This document shows, in pieces, positions 41,556-51,136 of a stretch of 64,000 bases of DNA; position 1 is the stretch's first letter; each line of letters opens with the position of its first letter. The stretch spans positions 1,376,001-1,440,000 of the forward strand of contig NZ_CP090974.1 in the NCBI RefSeq assembly GCF_021513195.1, in the 5' to 3' direction. Both the position numbers and the translations under genes were made by a program. The stretch is from Shewanella sp. OMA3-2 (GTDB lineage: Bacteria > Pseudomonadota > Gammaproteobacteria > Enterobacterales > Shewanellaceae). The notes under the pieces were generated by a model. That model was not told the origin of the DNA and made no database searches. It was given only the letters and a program-made list of their open reading frames with translations.

Positions 41556-42488
41556 TTAGCGATAAATCTCTAGGGCTTTAATGCGTTGCTGATTATTAAC
41601 GTTAGCGGGCACGGCAATCTGATGCTGTGCAGCACGTTCAACCACGTAACCACTGATATAATCTATTTCAGTTTTTCGCAGCTGGAGAATGTCTTGATAC
41701 ATAGATGAGATGTTGTTAGCGGTTAAGTTTATGACTTTGTATACCATTTCTAGGCTAGCCGCTAGCGATAACGATATACCATCAGCTTTGGCTACCTCAC
41801 AACACTCTGCCACGATAATGTTTATGTGCTCAGCAAAACTATCCTGTGCCAATTGGCCATTTTTGCATTCAAAAATAGCCGTAAGTGGGTTAATCGCGCA
41901 ATTTATAATTAATTTTTGCCATAATGCGGTAATGATATCGGCGTGCCATGTCAGTTTAGGTATTGCTTGCGTTAAGCTGTCTTTAAGCGAGTCAGCTAAT
42001 TGATGCCCTGTGTAATGTCCTACAGTTGTTTGGCCACTACCTGTATGAGTTACCTGCCATTGCGCATGTTTTAAAGCCCCATGTGAGGTTGTTGCTAAAC
42101 TAAGGCCCATTTTAGGGTAATTTAAAAGATGCTTAGCGACATTTAAATGTGGTCCCATACCATTATGGAGCAGAATAATATGACAGTGGTTGGCAAGTCT
42201 AGGTAAGAAATGGCAGATCAGCTCATCGACTTGATAGGCTTTTACGCAAATAATAACCAGATCTAGCTCAGCGACTTCTGGGCTATCTTGGCCAAGTAAG
42301 GTTATTGTGTGATTATGGCTTGAGTGGGCAAGATCGGTAAATTGAAGTGTCTGCGAATCCGAGCTTAACTCGCGAGCGATTAAATAAACCTTTGCATCAG
42401 CTTGTGAGTTAATCTGGCTTGATAGCAAATTAAACATTAATTGGCCGATAGCACCAGCACCTATCACGCCAATTTTTTGTGTTGTCAT
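41556..42488 (-). CDS. panE: 2-dehydropantoate 2-reductase
   Basis: A 310-residue ketopantoate reductase of coenzyme A synthesis. The NADPH fold GVIGAGAIGQLMFNLL opens the protein. LVIICVKAYQVDELI and the ILLHNGMGPHLNV motif follow. The C-terminal catalytic Lys region is LWQKLIINCAINPLTAIFECKNG. Length and layout match PanE/ApbA. It lies 16 bases after a VanZ-like gene on the same strand. Confidence 0.93.
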   Translation of the reverse strand: MTTQKIGVIGAGAIGQLMFNLLSSQINSQADAKVYLIARELSSDSQTLQFTDLAHSSHNHTITLLGQDSPEVAELDLVIICVKAYQVDELICHFLPRLANHCHIILLHNGMGPHLNVAKHLLNYPKMGLSLATTSHGALKHAQWQVTHTGSGQTTVGHYTGHQLADSLKDSLTQAIPKLTWHADIITALWQKLIINCAINPLTAIFECKNGQLAQDSFAEHINIIVAECCEVAKADGISLSLAASLEMVYKVINLTANNISSMYQDILQLRKTEIDYISGYVVERAAQHQIAVPANVNNQQRIKALEIYR

Positions 42489-42504
42489 CTCAAGTACTCG
42501 TTAA

Positions 42505-42870
42505 TTAAGGTTTAGCGCCTTTATCTTTCAGTTTCTTATATTGTAGAAAGCTGAAATGAAACAAATAGAACAAAGCAATACCGACAAAGTCAGCAATCAC
42601 GTCGCCTATTGATGCGCTTCGGTAAGGAAGCCTTGATTGAACTAATTCAATTAATACCGCATAGCTGGCTAATATGCCAAACAAGTAATACCATTTCGGT
42701 TTAAAGGCATAGTGGGCAAGAAAAGCGAGACCAAAAAAACTGCCTAAATGGCCGACTTTGTCCATATGTTGAAAAGACTGTGAATAGTTCGGCTTAGAAA
42801 ATACTAAGTAGCTTGTTACTACCACAGCTATTAATAGTGCCAGTTTAAAAGCATTTCGATAATTGATCAC
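42505..42870 (-). CDS. VanZ-family membrane protein
   Basis: A 121-residue protein with four hydrophobic segments. The motif DKVGHLGSFFGLAFLAHYAF (about residues 37-56) and the SRLPYRSASIGDVIADFVGIALFYL end match the VanZ-like family. Named after a teicoplanin-resistance accessory gene, but most members have no known function. It is upstream of panE, probably cotranscribed. Confidence 0.85.
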   Translation of the reverse strand: MINYRNAFKLALLIAVVVTSYLVFSKPNYSQSFQHMDKVGHLGSFFGLAFLAHYAFKPKWYYLFGILASYAVLIELVQSRLPYRSASIGDVIADFVGIALFYLFHFSFLQYKKLKDKGAKP

Positions 42871-43022
42871 AAGTATTACATCTGCCTTGAGGCTTATCTA
42901 AATTTGCCCCATGATAAGAAAACTACCGATTAAAGTCATCTATATTCCACTGTTATATCGCCAAAACTGAATATTTTGCGTTAAAATAGTCTAAATACCT
43001 CAAGCTTTATTAAAGGATCCCC

Positions 43023-43508
43023 ATGCCATCAATGGATATCGTGTCAGAAGTTGACGAAGAAGAACTACGTAATGCGGTAGAAAACTCTCGCCGTGAAGTA
43101 TCAGGACGTTTTGACTTGCGTGGAAAAGAGATTGATATTGATTTGAAAGACAATGTCGTTACCTTAAAATCAGAAGATGATTTTATCTGTAAGCAGCTGG
43201 TTGATATATTACGGATGCAGCTGAGTAAACGAAATGTTGACCCTTCATCAATGGAAGTTGACGATAAATCAGTTCACAGCGGTAAAACCTTTAGTTTAAA
43301 AGTAAACTTTAAACAGGGGATAGATTCATTAGTGGCTAAAAAACTGGTTAAAGCCATCAAAGACAGCAAGCTTAAAGTACAAGCGGCTATTCAAGGTGAT
43401 TCAGTGCGTATTACCGGTAAAAAGCGCGATGATTTACAAGCTGTTATGCGTCTAGCTAGAGAGTCTGAACTTGGCCAGCCTTTTCAGTTTAATAACTTCA
43501 GAGACTAA
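43023..43508 (+). CDS. yajQ: YajQ-family cyclic-di-GMP-associated nucleotide-binding protein
   Basis: A 161-residue protein with the YajQ layout: [35 protein letters not shown] at the start, a repeated ferredoxin-like fold, and the ending [24 protein letters not shown]. Relatives bind nucleotides, and one Xanthomonas homologue binds cyclic di-GMP; whether this one does is unknown. AAAGGA sits 6 bases before the ATG. It is followed by a bidirectional terminator shared with the AmpG-like gene. Confidence 0.95.
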   Translation: MPSMDIVSEVDEEELRNAVENSRREVSGRFDLRGKEIDIDLKDNVVTLKSEDDFICKQLVDILRMQLSKRNVDPSSMEVDDKSVHSGKTFSLKVNFKQGIDSLVAKKLVKAIKDSKLKVQAAIQGDSVRITGKKRDDLQAVMRLARESELGQPFQFNNFRD

Positions 43509-43517
43509 TTCTGTCGT

Positions 43518-43552
43518 AATAAAAAAACCGACATGAATGTCGGTTTTTTTAT
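43518..43552. terminator. Bidirectional terminator between yajQ and the AmpG-like gene
   Basis: Thirteen-bp stem AAAAAACCGACAT / ATGTCGGTTTTTT with a GA loop. There is a T run on both strands, and it lies between convergent genes. Confidence 0.9.
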
Positions 43553-43565
43553 TGCTGCTTTTGGA

Positions 43566-44960
43566 TCAACTCCCGTCATTTTGTGTTTTTTCAGCTTCTA
43601 TCGCTTGGCGAGTATTTGCCCTATTAAGTAACGCGATTAACAGCAATACCGGAAAACCAATAAGACTCGCGGCAATGAAAAAGTTAACGTAGCCAAAAGC
43701 ATTGACATACTCACCTGAAAATCCAGCAATAAATTTGGGGAATAGGATCATAATCGAAGACAGTAATGCATATTGGGTCGCGCTATAACCGCTGCTAGTT
43801 AAGTTTGACAGATAGGCAATAAAGGCCGCGGTAGCGATACCGGCACTGAAGTTATCGATTGAAATCGCGAAGGTTAAAAATGATACGTTGTAACCAATAT
43901 AGGCCTGCCAAGCAAACAATAAGTTAGTCACAGCCACTAATAATGCACCTAAAAATAGAATCCGCATAGTGCCGTACTTCATCACTAGAATGCCGCCTGC
44001 ACCGGCGCCGACTAGGGTCATAATTAAGCCATAAACCTTGCTTAAAAAAGCAATTTCTTCCTTGCTAAATCCCATATCGACATAAAATACGTTGGCCATT
44101 ACGCCCATCACTATGTCGGAAATTCGATAACAAGAAATCAGCAGTAAAATTAGAATGGCTGTTTTGCCATATCGTTTGAAAAAGTCACTAAAAGGCAACA
44201 CACTTGCGCTATATATCCAGGCAAAAGCTTTAGCTACACTATTGGGATAACGCTTGGCAAAATGTTGCTGTAACAGACGCTCTTTTTCATCGGCTTCTTT
44301 GGTATCGACCATGGGTTCTTTGGCAAATAATGCAGTGATAAGTCCTACGCTCATCATTAAAGCCATTATAAAGTAAGCTGTTTGCCAAGATTCAAGGCTG
44401 TAGCCTTGACTATCTGGTGACACCCAAGCGGCAATGGTTAATGCTCCAGCTGTAGAGACAATCATGGCGCTGCGATAACCAATTTGATAAGCGGCGGCTA
44501 ATGCGGCTTGCATTTTCTCTGGTGCTGATTCAATTCTAAATGCATCAATAACAATATCTTGTGTGGCAGAGGCAAAAGCCAATAGCAGGGCACATATCGC
44601 CAAACGTTCAAGGTCTTCAATAGGGTCGCTTGTCGACATACCAATAATAGCGCCAATTAAACATAACTGAGCGAAGATCATCCAGCCTCTACGGCGGCCA
44701 AAAAAAGTGGTAAATAGGGGTAAAGATAATCGATCAACTAAGGGCGACCATGCCCATTTAAAAGCATAGGTAAGTGCTATCCAGCTAAAATAGCCTATAG
44801 CTGCCCTGTCAACACCAGCTTCTCTTAACCAAAAACTCAAGGTTGAAAATACCAGCATTAAAGGTAAGCCGGCGGAGAACCCGAGAAATAAGAGGATCAG
44901 TACTCGTTTATGATAATAAACGGAAAAAAGGTCACGACAACGATTTAATATATCTGACAT
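43566..44960 (-). CDS. AmpG-like muropeptide permease (MFS)
   Basis: A 464-residue major facilitator protein with about twelve hydrophobic segments. The N-terminal LLFLGFSAGLPLMLVFSTLSFWLREAGVDRAAIGYFSWIALTYAFKWAWSPLVDRL and GRRRGWMIFAQ match AmpG, which imports 1,6-anhydro-muropeptides for cell-wall recycling. ATQDIVIDAFRIE is another family block. The link to MltB-type lytic products is a plausible pathway connection; the genes are not adjacent. Confidence 0.9.
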   Translation of the reverse strand: MSDILNRCRDLFSVYYHKRVLILLFLGFSAGLPLMLVFSTLSFWLREAGVDRAAIGYFSWIALTYAFKWAWSPLVDRLSLPLFTTFFGRRRGWMIFAQLCLIGAIIGMSTSDPIEDLERLAICALLLAFASATQDIVIDAFRIESAPEKMQAALAAAYQIGYRSAMIVSTAGALTIAAWVSPDSQGYSLESWQTAYFIMALMMSVGLITALFAKEPMVDTKEADEKERLLQQHFAKRYPNSVAKAFAWIYSASVLPFSDFFKRYGKTAILILLLISCYRISDIVMGVMANVFYVDMGFSKEEIAFLSKVYGLIMTLVGAGAGGILVMKYGTMRILFLGALLVAVTNLLFAWQAYIGYNVSFLTFAISIDNFSAGIATAAFIAYLSNLTSSGYSATQYALLSSIMILFPKFIAGFSGEYVNAFGYVNFFIAASLIGFPVLLLIALLNRANTRQAIEAEKTQNDGS

Positions 44961-45090
44961 GGATGCTGGATTAATGAGGCGATGGGGCTAGCTTACGGGC
45001 TGGACTGAAATGGTTCAAGCCATTGATTATTAAATTAGCTTAAATCAATGGCTCGGTTGCTAAAAATAACGGTAAATGTTGAACTAAGAG

Positions 45091-45423
45091 TTAAGGGCGA
45101 ACCCCAATACAGCTTTGAGGCAAGCGACCACCAATATTAATATAATCACAGCACTCATTGACTTGACTGCGCAAGAACTGATCACCACGTAATGCCCAAT
45201 CAGGCCATTTATCAAAGCAGTGCAATAGATGCCAAAAGACTTTCTCTGTATCCGTTTGTGGACATTCCACAGCCGGTGTGACTTCTGTTAAATGTTGCCA
45301 CTCTTCGAGTACATCCCACATATAGAGTTGAATTTCTTTGTATTCGAGTTGGTTACTTAAGAAAGCTTTACCATAGTATGCTAGCTGAGGGGCTTTGGTC
45401 TCAATAAAATCGTTAGCTGTCAT
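45091..45423 (-). CDS. Small cysteine-containing protein of unknown function
   Basis: I do not recognise this 110-residue protein. It is acidic, soluble-looking and rich in Trp (five) with five Cys (including NECCDY, HCFD and QSCIG). Its ending LPQSCIGVRP is short and basic. There is no signal peptide or membrane segment. Rc-strand AAGGACG lies about 7 bases before the ATG. It is monocistronic between the AmpG-like gene and the cyclophilin gene. Confidence 0.72.
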   Translation of the reverse strand: MTANDFIETKAPQLAYYGKAFLSNQLEYKEIQLYMWDVLEEWQHLTEVTPAVECPQTDTEKVFWHLLHCFDKWPDWALRGDQFLRSQVNECCDYINIGGRLPQSCIGVRP

Positions 45424-45737
45424 AAAACGTCCTTGAAAATGAATGCATAAAGAAACAGCATTTGAAGTATGTTTTAGAGTATAGACGTAAAACGCTAAAA
45501 CGATAGCAAAGCACTACAGAATTAATGTTTGTTAAATTATAGATTATTTATGTTTTATTTTAATATGTTGCAGTAAGTGACTTAGCTTTCACCTGTTTAT
45601 TTAGATAAATAAAATTAATCTATGAATTGATTGGGTCGATAGCGCGCTTTTAGACAAAAACGCGTCATCAAAACTATGTTGTAGTGTCTATCAGGATTTT
45701 GGCAGAAAGCCGATAATCTACAATTTAAGGAATTAAA
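45424..45737. other. AT-rich intergenic region, no gene seen
   Basis: About 310 bases, strongly AT-rich in the middle. It holds the 3' flank of the cyclophilin gene and the promoter region of the small cysteine-containing gene. I see no good hairpin, repeat or coding frame. Confidence 0.45.
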
Positions 45738-46337
45738 CTAACGAGTTTGTAATGTCGCTTTTTTTAAAATGACTTTATTTACTGGCACATCTGGCCAATT
45801 CAGGGTGGTATTTTGTTCTGTTGGCACCAGTGAAATGGCTTCGAGCACATCCATTCCTTCAATAACCTCACCAAATACAGCATAACCCCAGCGACGTTTA
45901 GACGGATCGAGTTTTTTGTTGTCAGCGACATTGAAGTAAAACTGACTATTGGCTGAGTGCGGATCGTTATCGCGCGCCATGGCGATAGTGCCTAAGCCAT
46001 TGGATAGACCGTTGCCTGACTCGTTCACCACAGATGCCATTGATGGTAGCTCTTCTAATGCGGAGTTGATGCCACCGCCTTGAACAACAAACTCCGCAAT
46101 GACACGATGAAATAAGGTGTTGTCATATTCACCTTTTACAACATAAGTTAAAAAGTTATCCACTGTTTTTGGTGCCCGAGTTCGGTCGAGTTCAACGACT
46201 ATGTTACCCATAGAGGTTTCTAAGGTGACTTTGGGATAAAGCGTATCGGGTTGAATATCGACTGCAGCCAGGGCGCTAAAGGTTGTGAATAGTAATATAG
46301 ACACTGCAGCGGTAACTGAACGAAATTTAGCAAACAT
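45738..46337 (-). CDS. Periplasmic peptidyl-prolyl cis-trans isomerase (cyclophilin)
   Basis: A 199-residue cyclophilin starting at the ATG at 46337, 7 bases after AAGGA, which puts the signal peptide (MFAKFRSVTAAVSILLFTTFSALA) at the very start. The core carries VTLETSMGNIVVELDRTRAPKTVDNFL, LFHRVIAEFVVQGGG, the NSQFYFNV motif and RWGYAVFGEVIEGMDVLEAIS. It resembles PpiA, a periplasmic proline isomerase. The yajG-like gene lies just upstream on the same strand, an arrangement suggesting cotranscription. Confidence 0.93.
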   Translation of the reverse strand: MFAKFRSVTAAVSILLFTTFSALAAVDIQPDTLYPKVTLETSMGNIVVELDRTRAPKTVDNFLTYVVKGEYDNTLFHRVIAEFVVQGGGINSALEELPSMASVVNESGNGLSNGLGTIAMARDNDPHSANSQFYFNVADNKKLDPSKRRWGYAVFGEVIEGMDVLEAISLVPTEQNTTLNWPDVPVNKVILKKATLQTR

Positions 46338-46384
46338 GAATAGTCCTTCTTTTTTCACTAATTAATCTGTCAACTTTAGTTTTT

Positions 46385-46951
46385 TTAGTTATTTAAAAAT
46401 TGGTGTAACTCATCATCATTAAGTATTTCAGTGGTTAATTTATCAATTAGTTTGTTCATTTCCAGTTCTAATGTGGCGAAATCAGGACTGAATGAGTCTT
46501 TAAAATAACCGTTGCCACTGAAGCTTTTCGTAAACTCTTGGCGTGAATTTGACGCTTTAACATTCATTACCAAACGTGTTTTTGCTTCGTAATTTAAGGT
46601 GTTATTGATGACATTCGTGAGTAAATATTCTAGTTGAAACTCGACCTGCTTACTGGCTGCAGGATCGACAACATAACCCGCCTTACGCATCCCATCTCTA
46701 AAAATGGCGTCAAGCTGTGCTCTAATAGGTTCACTAGAGCTGACTAATCTAGGGGCTTGAGGGGCTTGGTCGAGTTGAACAATAAAGCTTTTTGAGCGGG
46801 TATCAAGCATATCAATGCTGATCGCAGTATCATTCGTTGTATGTAAACTAACGGCTCCAAGAGCTGGGTTTAATGCAATATGAGTAGGCTCATGACTAGC
46901 ACAAGCAGTTAATAACAAAATACTTAATAAAGCAGGAATTGTTTTTTTCAT
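46385..46951 (-). CDS. YajG-like lipoprotein
   Basis: A 188-residue lipoprotein: signal peptide and lipobox LLTAC (Cys about residue 17), followed by ASHEPTHIALNPALGAV. The rest matches the YajG pattern: IDMLDTRSKSFIVQ, IRAQLDAIFRDGMRKAGYVV and SFSPDFATLELEMNKLIDKLTTEILND. E. coli YajG is next to ampG and is of unknown function. Here an ampG-like gene lies only 1.4 kb away, which supports the assignment. Confidence 0.85.
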   Translation of the reverse strand: MKKTIPALLSILLLTACASHEPTHIALNPALGAVSLHTTNDTAISIDMLDTRSKSFIVQLDQAPQAPRLVSSSEPIRAQLDAIFRDGMRKAGYVVDPAASKQVEFQLEYLLTNVINNTLNYEAKTRLVMNVKASNSRQEFTKSFSGNGYFKDSFSPDFATLELEMNKLIDKLTTEILNDDELHQFLNN

Positions 46952-47121
46952 GATGATGCTTAAAAATCATTGTGTTGATAGATTATCACTAAAGGATAAC
47001 AGAAAATGTGGGTTTTAACATGATCGGCAACGTGTTGGGTAAATGATTTATCTTGGTTGACAATTTTATTTTATCAGGTCAAGTTAACAGTCATAATAAT
47101 GTTAAATAATATGGACCTAGT

Positions 47122-48147
47122 ATGCAGCTTGTTCAGCCGCAATTTGCCCCTGAAAGTTTAATTGGTCATGATGGGCAACCGGTTTTTGGTCTATTTGATG
47201 GAAGTGTTGAAAACTTAAATGTAAAAGCTTTTAAGTACTTTAATGAAATGGATAAGCCCGCCTCGTTTGTAGCAAAGCATTTTGATTTTAAACAATTCCA
47301 ATTTGTCAGCATTGTCACTCAGCGTTATATTTTAGGTTTGGCCATTGCTGATATTCGTTATGCCGCTTCAAGTTTCTGTTATTTATATGATATTAAAGCC
47401 AACCGTTTAGTGCAATCTGAATGGTTAAGACCGTTTGGGTTGGGGTGCACATTAAGTGCATCTGCTTGTCAGGGAACGGCCAAAATTGGTAGTAAGTTGC
47501 ATCATTTTGAGTTTGTGATTAAAGACGGTCAGTGGCAGGTTAATATTCTATTAACGAATATTCAAGCCAAGCTTACTTTGTCGCCTCCAGCATTAAGTTT
47601 ACCCCTCAGTTTATCCACCCCGACTGGTTATAATGGCTGGACCTATACCCAGAAACATAATGCCTTAGCGGTGTCTGGTGAGTTAACTATTTTCAATGAG
47701 CCGCAGCCATTGCTCAATGCTTTAGCCAGTTATGATTTTTCAGCGGGTTATATGCGGGCAAAAACCGCATGGCGCTGGGCTTCCATCAATGCGTTAACTT
47801 CCCAAGGAGCCATAGGATTAAATTTGGCCGCAGGTGTTAATGAAACCGGCAATACTGAAAATGTCATGTGGGTAAATGGTCAACGTCACTTTCTAGGTGC
47901 TGCTAACTTTATTTTCAACCGTCAGATTAGTGATGACTTTTGGCAGATATCGACTAATGATGGCCAAGTCGATTTGACTTTTAGGGCGCTAAATTGCCGT
48001 AAAGAGAAACTGAATCTTGGTTTTATAAAGAATAATTTTCGTCAATATATAGGTTATTACAGCGGTATATTGATTGATAATGATGGCATCAAATATCACT
48101 TACATAATCAATTAGGGTTAGCGGAAGACCATTTTGCAAAATGGTAA
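47122..48147 (+). CDS. DUF2804 domain protein
   Basis: A 341-residue protein matching DUF2804, with no signal peptide and no membrane segment. Characteristic parts are FVSIVTQRYILGLAIADIRYAASSFCYLYD, NALASYDFSAGYMRAKTAWRWASINA and the ending NQLGLAEDHFAKW, close to the family GLxEDHxAKW. Function is unknown; a lipid- or carotenoid-related beta-rich fold has been suggested but I cannot support it here. The next gene is a membrane di-iron hydroxylase-type protein 60 bases downstream. Confidence 0.85.
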   Translation: MQLVQPQFAPESLIGHDGQPVFGLFDGSVENLNVKAFKYFNEMDKPASFVAKHFDFKQFQFVSIVTQRYILGLAIADIRYAASSFCYLYDIKANRLVQSEWLRPFGLGCTLSASACQGTAKIGSKLHHFEFVIKDGQWQVNILLTNIQAKLTLSPPALSLPLSLSTPTGYNGWTYTQKHNALAVSGELTIFNEPQPLLNALASYDFSAGYMRAKTAWRWASINALTSQGAIGLNLAAGVNETGNTENVMWVNGQRHFLGAANFIFNRQISDDFWQISTNDGQVDLTFRALNCRKEKLNLGFIKNNFRQYIGYYSGILIDNDGIKYHLHNQLGLAEDHFAKW

Positions 48148-48207
48148 TGGCTTGCGGGTAATTTGATTAGCGATTTAATAATTTTAAGAATACCTACGGA
48201 CGATTAG

Positions 48208-49110
48208 ATGGATTTTAACTGGTTAATATCTCACCCTGAAGTGCTGTTGTTAGCACTTGCACCGCTATTTTTTGTCTGTATTTTACTTGAATGGCTGGCT
48301 CGACATCGCTTGCCTGCAAATGCTCAATATCGCGGTGTTGAAGTCGCGTGTAACTTTGCCCTAGCGGCAATGCATCAAGCCACGGATTTACTGGCTGGGT
48401 TACTGATTGCAAAAGTGTATTTATGGTTATTCGATTGGCGCATGTTTGATATTCAAATGACGGTGGTCAGTTTTATTGGTTTGATTATCGCGCAAGATTT
48501 TTGCTACTACTGGTTTCATCGAGCCAGTCATCGTATTCGTTGGATGTGGGCTGCACATGTGGTACATCATAGTTCTGAAAATATGAACTTTAGCACTGCT
48601 TTTAGACAAAGTTTAATGTACCCATTGGCGGGTATGTGGCTATTTTGGTTACCATTGGTTGTCGTTGGTTTTGACCCTAACTGGGTGGTATTTGTGGTGT
48701 TATTAAACCTAGGCCTGCAGTTTTTTGTTCATACCCAAGCGATTAAGTCTTTAGGTTTTATGGAGTATATATTTAATACCCCTTCTCATCATAGAGTCCA
48801 TCATGGTCGTAATCCGCAGTATATTGACAAAAATTACGCAGGAGTATTGATTATTTGGGATAAGCTTTTTGGTACATTCGAGCCCGAAGTTGACACGGTT
48901 GAATATGGTATTACTAAGCCAGTGAATAGCTTTAATCCATTAACGGTAACCTTTGCTGAATGGCGTGATTTACTCGCAGATATGAGTCAGCCTAATTTAA
49001 CTTGGCGGCAAAAAATTGCGCTGTTATTGTCACCGCCGCAAGCTAATATCTCTATAGACGTTAGTGATTCAGACAAAAAAACACTCAACGGCGAAAAACC
49101 TACTGTTTAA
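48208..49110 (+). CDS. Sterol desaturase / fatty acid hydroxylase family protein
   Basis: A 300-residue membrane protein with several hydrophobic segments and the histidine boxes of membrane di-iron oxygenases: HRASH (about 104), HVVHH (about 117) and HHRVHHG (about 194), plus a further His in FVHTQAIKS. Such proteins hydroxylate or desaturate lipids or cleave alkyl-ether lipids; the substrate here is unknown. It overlaps the convergent rlmG end by 11 bases, and is probably cotranscribed with the DUF2804 gene. Confidence 0.88.
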   Translation: MDFNWLISHPEVLLLALAPLFFVCILLEWLARHRLPANAQYRGVEVACNFALAAMHQATDLLAGLLIAKVYLWLFDWRMFDIQMTVVSFIGLIIAQDFCYYWFHRASHRIRWMWAAHVVHHSSENMNFSTAFRQSLMYPLAGMWLFWLPLVVVGFDPNWVVFVVLLNLGLQFFVHTQAIKSLGFMEYIFNTPSHHRVHHGRNPQYIDKNYAGVLIIWDKLFGTFEPEVDTVEYGITKPVNSFNPLTVTFAEWRDLLADMSQPNLTWRQKIALLLSPPQANISIDVSDSDKKTLNGEKPTV

Positions 49111-50233
49111 TGGCGTGCAAAATAACGAATTTATCATTTGATGCAAAGGTGGTGCAGTTTTTGAAAATGCGTTTTATTTTGACGTGGTACTCTAAATGTC
49201 GATTACCCACTACGTGTAACACGCCGCCAGTTGACAACTTGCGGTACGCGTCTAAAAACATCTGCCAAGCAATATGGTCAGTAATCGCTTCACCCTGGTG
49301 AAATGGTGGATTACATAGCACTAAGTCAGGCTCAACCTCGCCCAGATTGGTCAAGCAGTCATCCCAGTGAAACTCTGCGGTAGCGTTAAGTTTATTCGCA
49401 TGAAAGTTAATTCGGCTTGATTCAACAGCCATTTCAGAATCATCGACAAAATGGATGTTTGCGTTGGGATAAAGCTGTGCAGCTCGTAGCCCTAAAATGC
49501 CATTGCCGCAGCCTAAGTCGACAATGGTATGGTACTGACCTTGAGGCATGTTATCTAACATAAAGCGGGCACCAATATCGAGTTTATTGGCGGCAAACAC
49601 ATTAGTTAAATTATTGATGTTTAACCCTAGTTCTGCTACTTGCCAGCTTATATCTTGCGGTAAGGACCTTATTAAACCATCGGCTATGCAAGAAATCACT
49701 CGCGTTTTCTTCCAGGTTAAACTGGCTGACGCAGGACCTAAGTTTTTACTAATCACATCAATAATCGATTTGTTAATTGATTTCGCTTTCGCGCTAATCA
49801 ACACTTCAACCCCCTGCGGTAACACATGGGATAAGCGCTGTAATTGATGGGCGAAATAGCTGAGATTTTTAGGTAATTTCATCAACACCAGTTGGATAGT
49901 AGATGGCAGTAACTCTCGGCTATTAAAATACTCAATATGGTTTGAGTTTAATTGATTATCTGCCAGGTTTTGCTGTGCACCCAAAAGGCTTGTTTTGGCA
50001 TCGGTTTCAACCACCAATGGCCAGGTATCATTTATCGCCGTTAGCGCACATTGTAATGCCCCAAAACTGTCATTAATAATGGCGGTCTTAACCGGCTTTT
50101 GTTGGTTTTCAATAAGGTGTTTTATCAGGTGTTCATCACCAGCATCCCAAGCCTGAAGATTAGATTCTTGCTTTTTAGGGTAACGAAATAAGGTGAGTTC
50201 GATACCTTGGCAGGAAAATTGGCTGGTTGTCAT
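49100..50233 (-). CDS. rlmG: 23S rRNA guanine-1835 N2-methyltransferase
   Basis: A 377-residue tandem methyltransferase of the RsmC/RlmG type. The N-terminal half is a degenerate methyltransferase fold ([17 protein letters not shown]). The C-terminal half carries the SAM motif [21 protein letters not shown] and the catalytic motif [32 protein letters not shown] is the linker motif before it. The length matches E. coli RlmG. It ends inside the last codons of the convergent desaturase gene. Confidence 0.94.
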   Translation of the reverse strand: MTTSQFSCQGIELTLFRYPKKQESNLQAWDAGDEHLIKHLIENQQKPVKTAIINDSFGALQCALTAINDTWPLVVETDAKTSLLGAQQNLADNQLNSNHIEYFNSRELLPSTIQLVLMKLPKNLSYFAHQLQRLSHVLPQGVEVLISAKAKSINKSIIDVISKNLGPASASLTWKKTRVISCIADGLIRSLPQDISWQVAELGLNINNLTNVFAANKLDIGARFMLDNMPQGQYHTIVDLGCGNGILGLRAAQLYPNANIHFVDDSEMAVESSRINFHANKLNATAEFHWDDCLTNLGEVEPDLVLCNPPFHQGEAITDHIAWQMFLDAYRKLSTGGVLHVVGNRHLEYHVKIKRIFKNCTTFASNDKFVILHAIKQ

Positions 50234-50500
50234 TGATGTTACCCAAGAGTGAATGCATTAAAGCCGTTAATTATCGCAGTTAAGGCGTGAGATTGAAATC
50301 ACTGGTTTGTATATTGGATTAAATCGAGGGCAATATCGATGGGAATGCATGCTAGCTTAGTGCTAGATGATCGGTTTTGATAATCAGCTTGATATACAAA
50401 CTCTTTACCTGTGTCGAGGGGAAGTATGAGCAGCTATGATTGTATTTAAGCCATTGACTGAGTAACATCTGCTAAAACGGAATACATATAAAGGATTGAT

Positions 50501-50911
50501 ATGAAAGGTGCTGGTGGAACATCAGGTGGAATAGGCTCATTTTTTATTGGCTTAGTTATGATGAGTGGTGGCTTTTACATGTTGCTCAAGGCGATTAAAG
50601 TGACCAGTTCATTCGGATTAAGTCATAGCCTATATAGTGTAGGTAGCATGAACCTGACCAGCGGGATGATTATGATCCCCTTTATGTTTGGTGTGGGTTT
50701 GATGTTTTATAATGCTAAAAATATTTTTGGCTGGATACTCACCTTCGGTTCTTTGGTTGGGTTAATTTTTGGGGTGATTAGTTCGATTAATTTTCGTTTC
50801 ACCCATATGAGTGCATTCGATTTAATTGTTATTTTGGTACTAAGTGTCGGCGGCTTAGGTATTTTTCTACGTTCACTTAAAGCGATTGAAAAACGTTACC
50901 CTGAAGCATAA
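50501..50911 (+). CDS. Small membrane protein of unknown function
   Basis: A 136-residue protein with four hydrophobic segments. A glycine-rich start (MKGAGGTSGGIGSFFIGLVMMSGGFYMLLKAI) precedes a short polar region and three further helices, ending LRSLKAIEKRYPEA. AAAGGA is 6 bases before the ATG. I know similar unannotated proteins in this group of bacteria but cannot assign a function. It is a single gene, 226 bases ahead of an ABC exporter. Confidence 0.72.
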   Translation: MKGAGGTSGGIGSFFIGLVMMSGGFYMLLKAIKVTSSFGLSHSLYSVGSMNLTSGMIMIPFMFGVGLMFYNAKNIFGWILTFGSLVGLIFGVISSINFRFTHMSAFDLIVILVLSVGGLGIFLRSLKAIEKRYPEA

Positions 50912-51136
50912 TCAGTCAAATAAGACGGCATTGAAGCCTAGAGTAGCAAACTAATATTGCCAAGCGGTTAGATTAGGCGTGGCACTGAACTGATAATTGT
51001 TAATAACTTGTATGCCTATGTCGTGTTACAGCCATTATCCTGCAGTGGCTGAATTACGCTGGTGGATAATAGATCTACAACTTTACGATTTATTGCTAGT
51101 ATCGTGTCATCTTAATTTGGTTGGTAGGCTATTACT

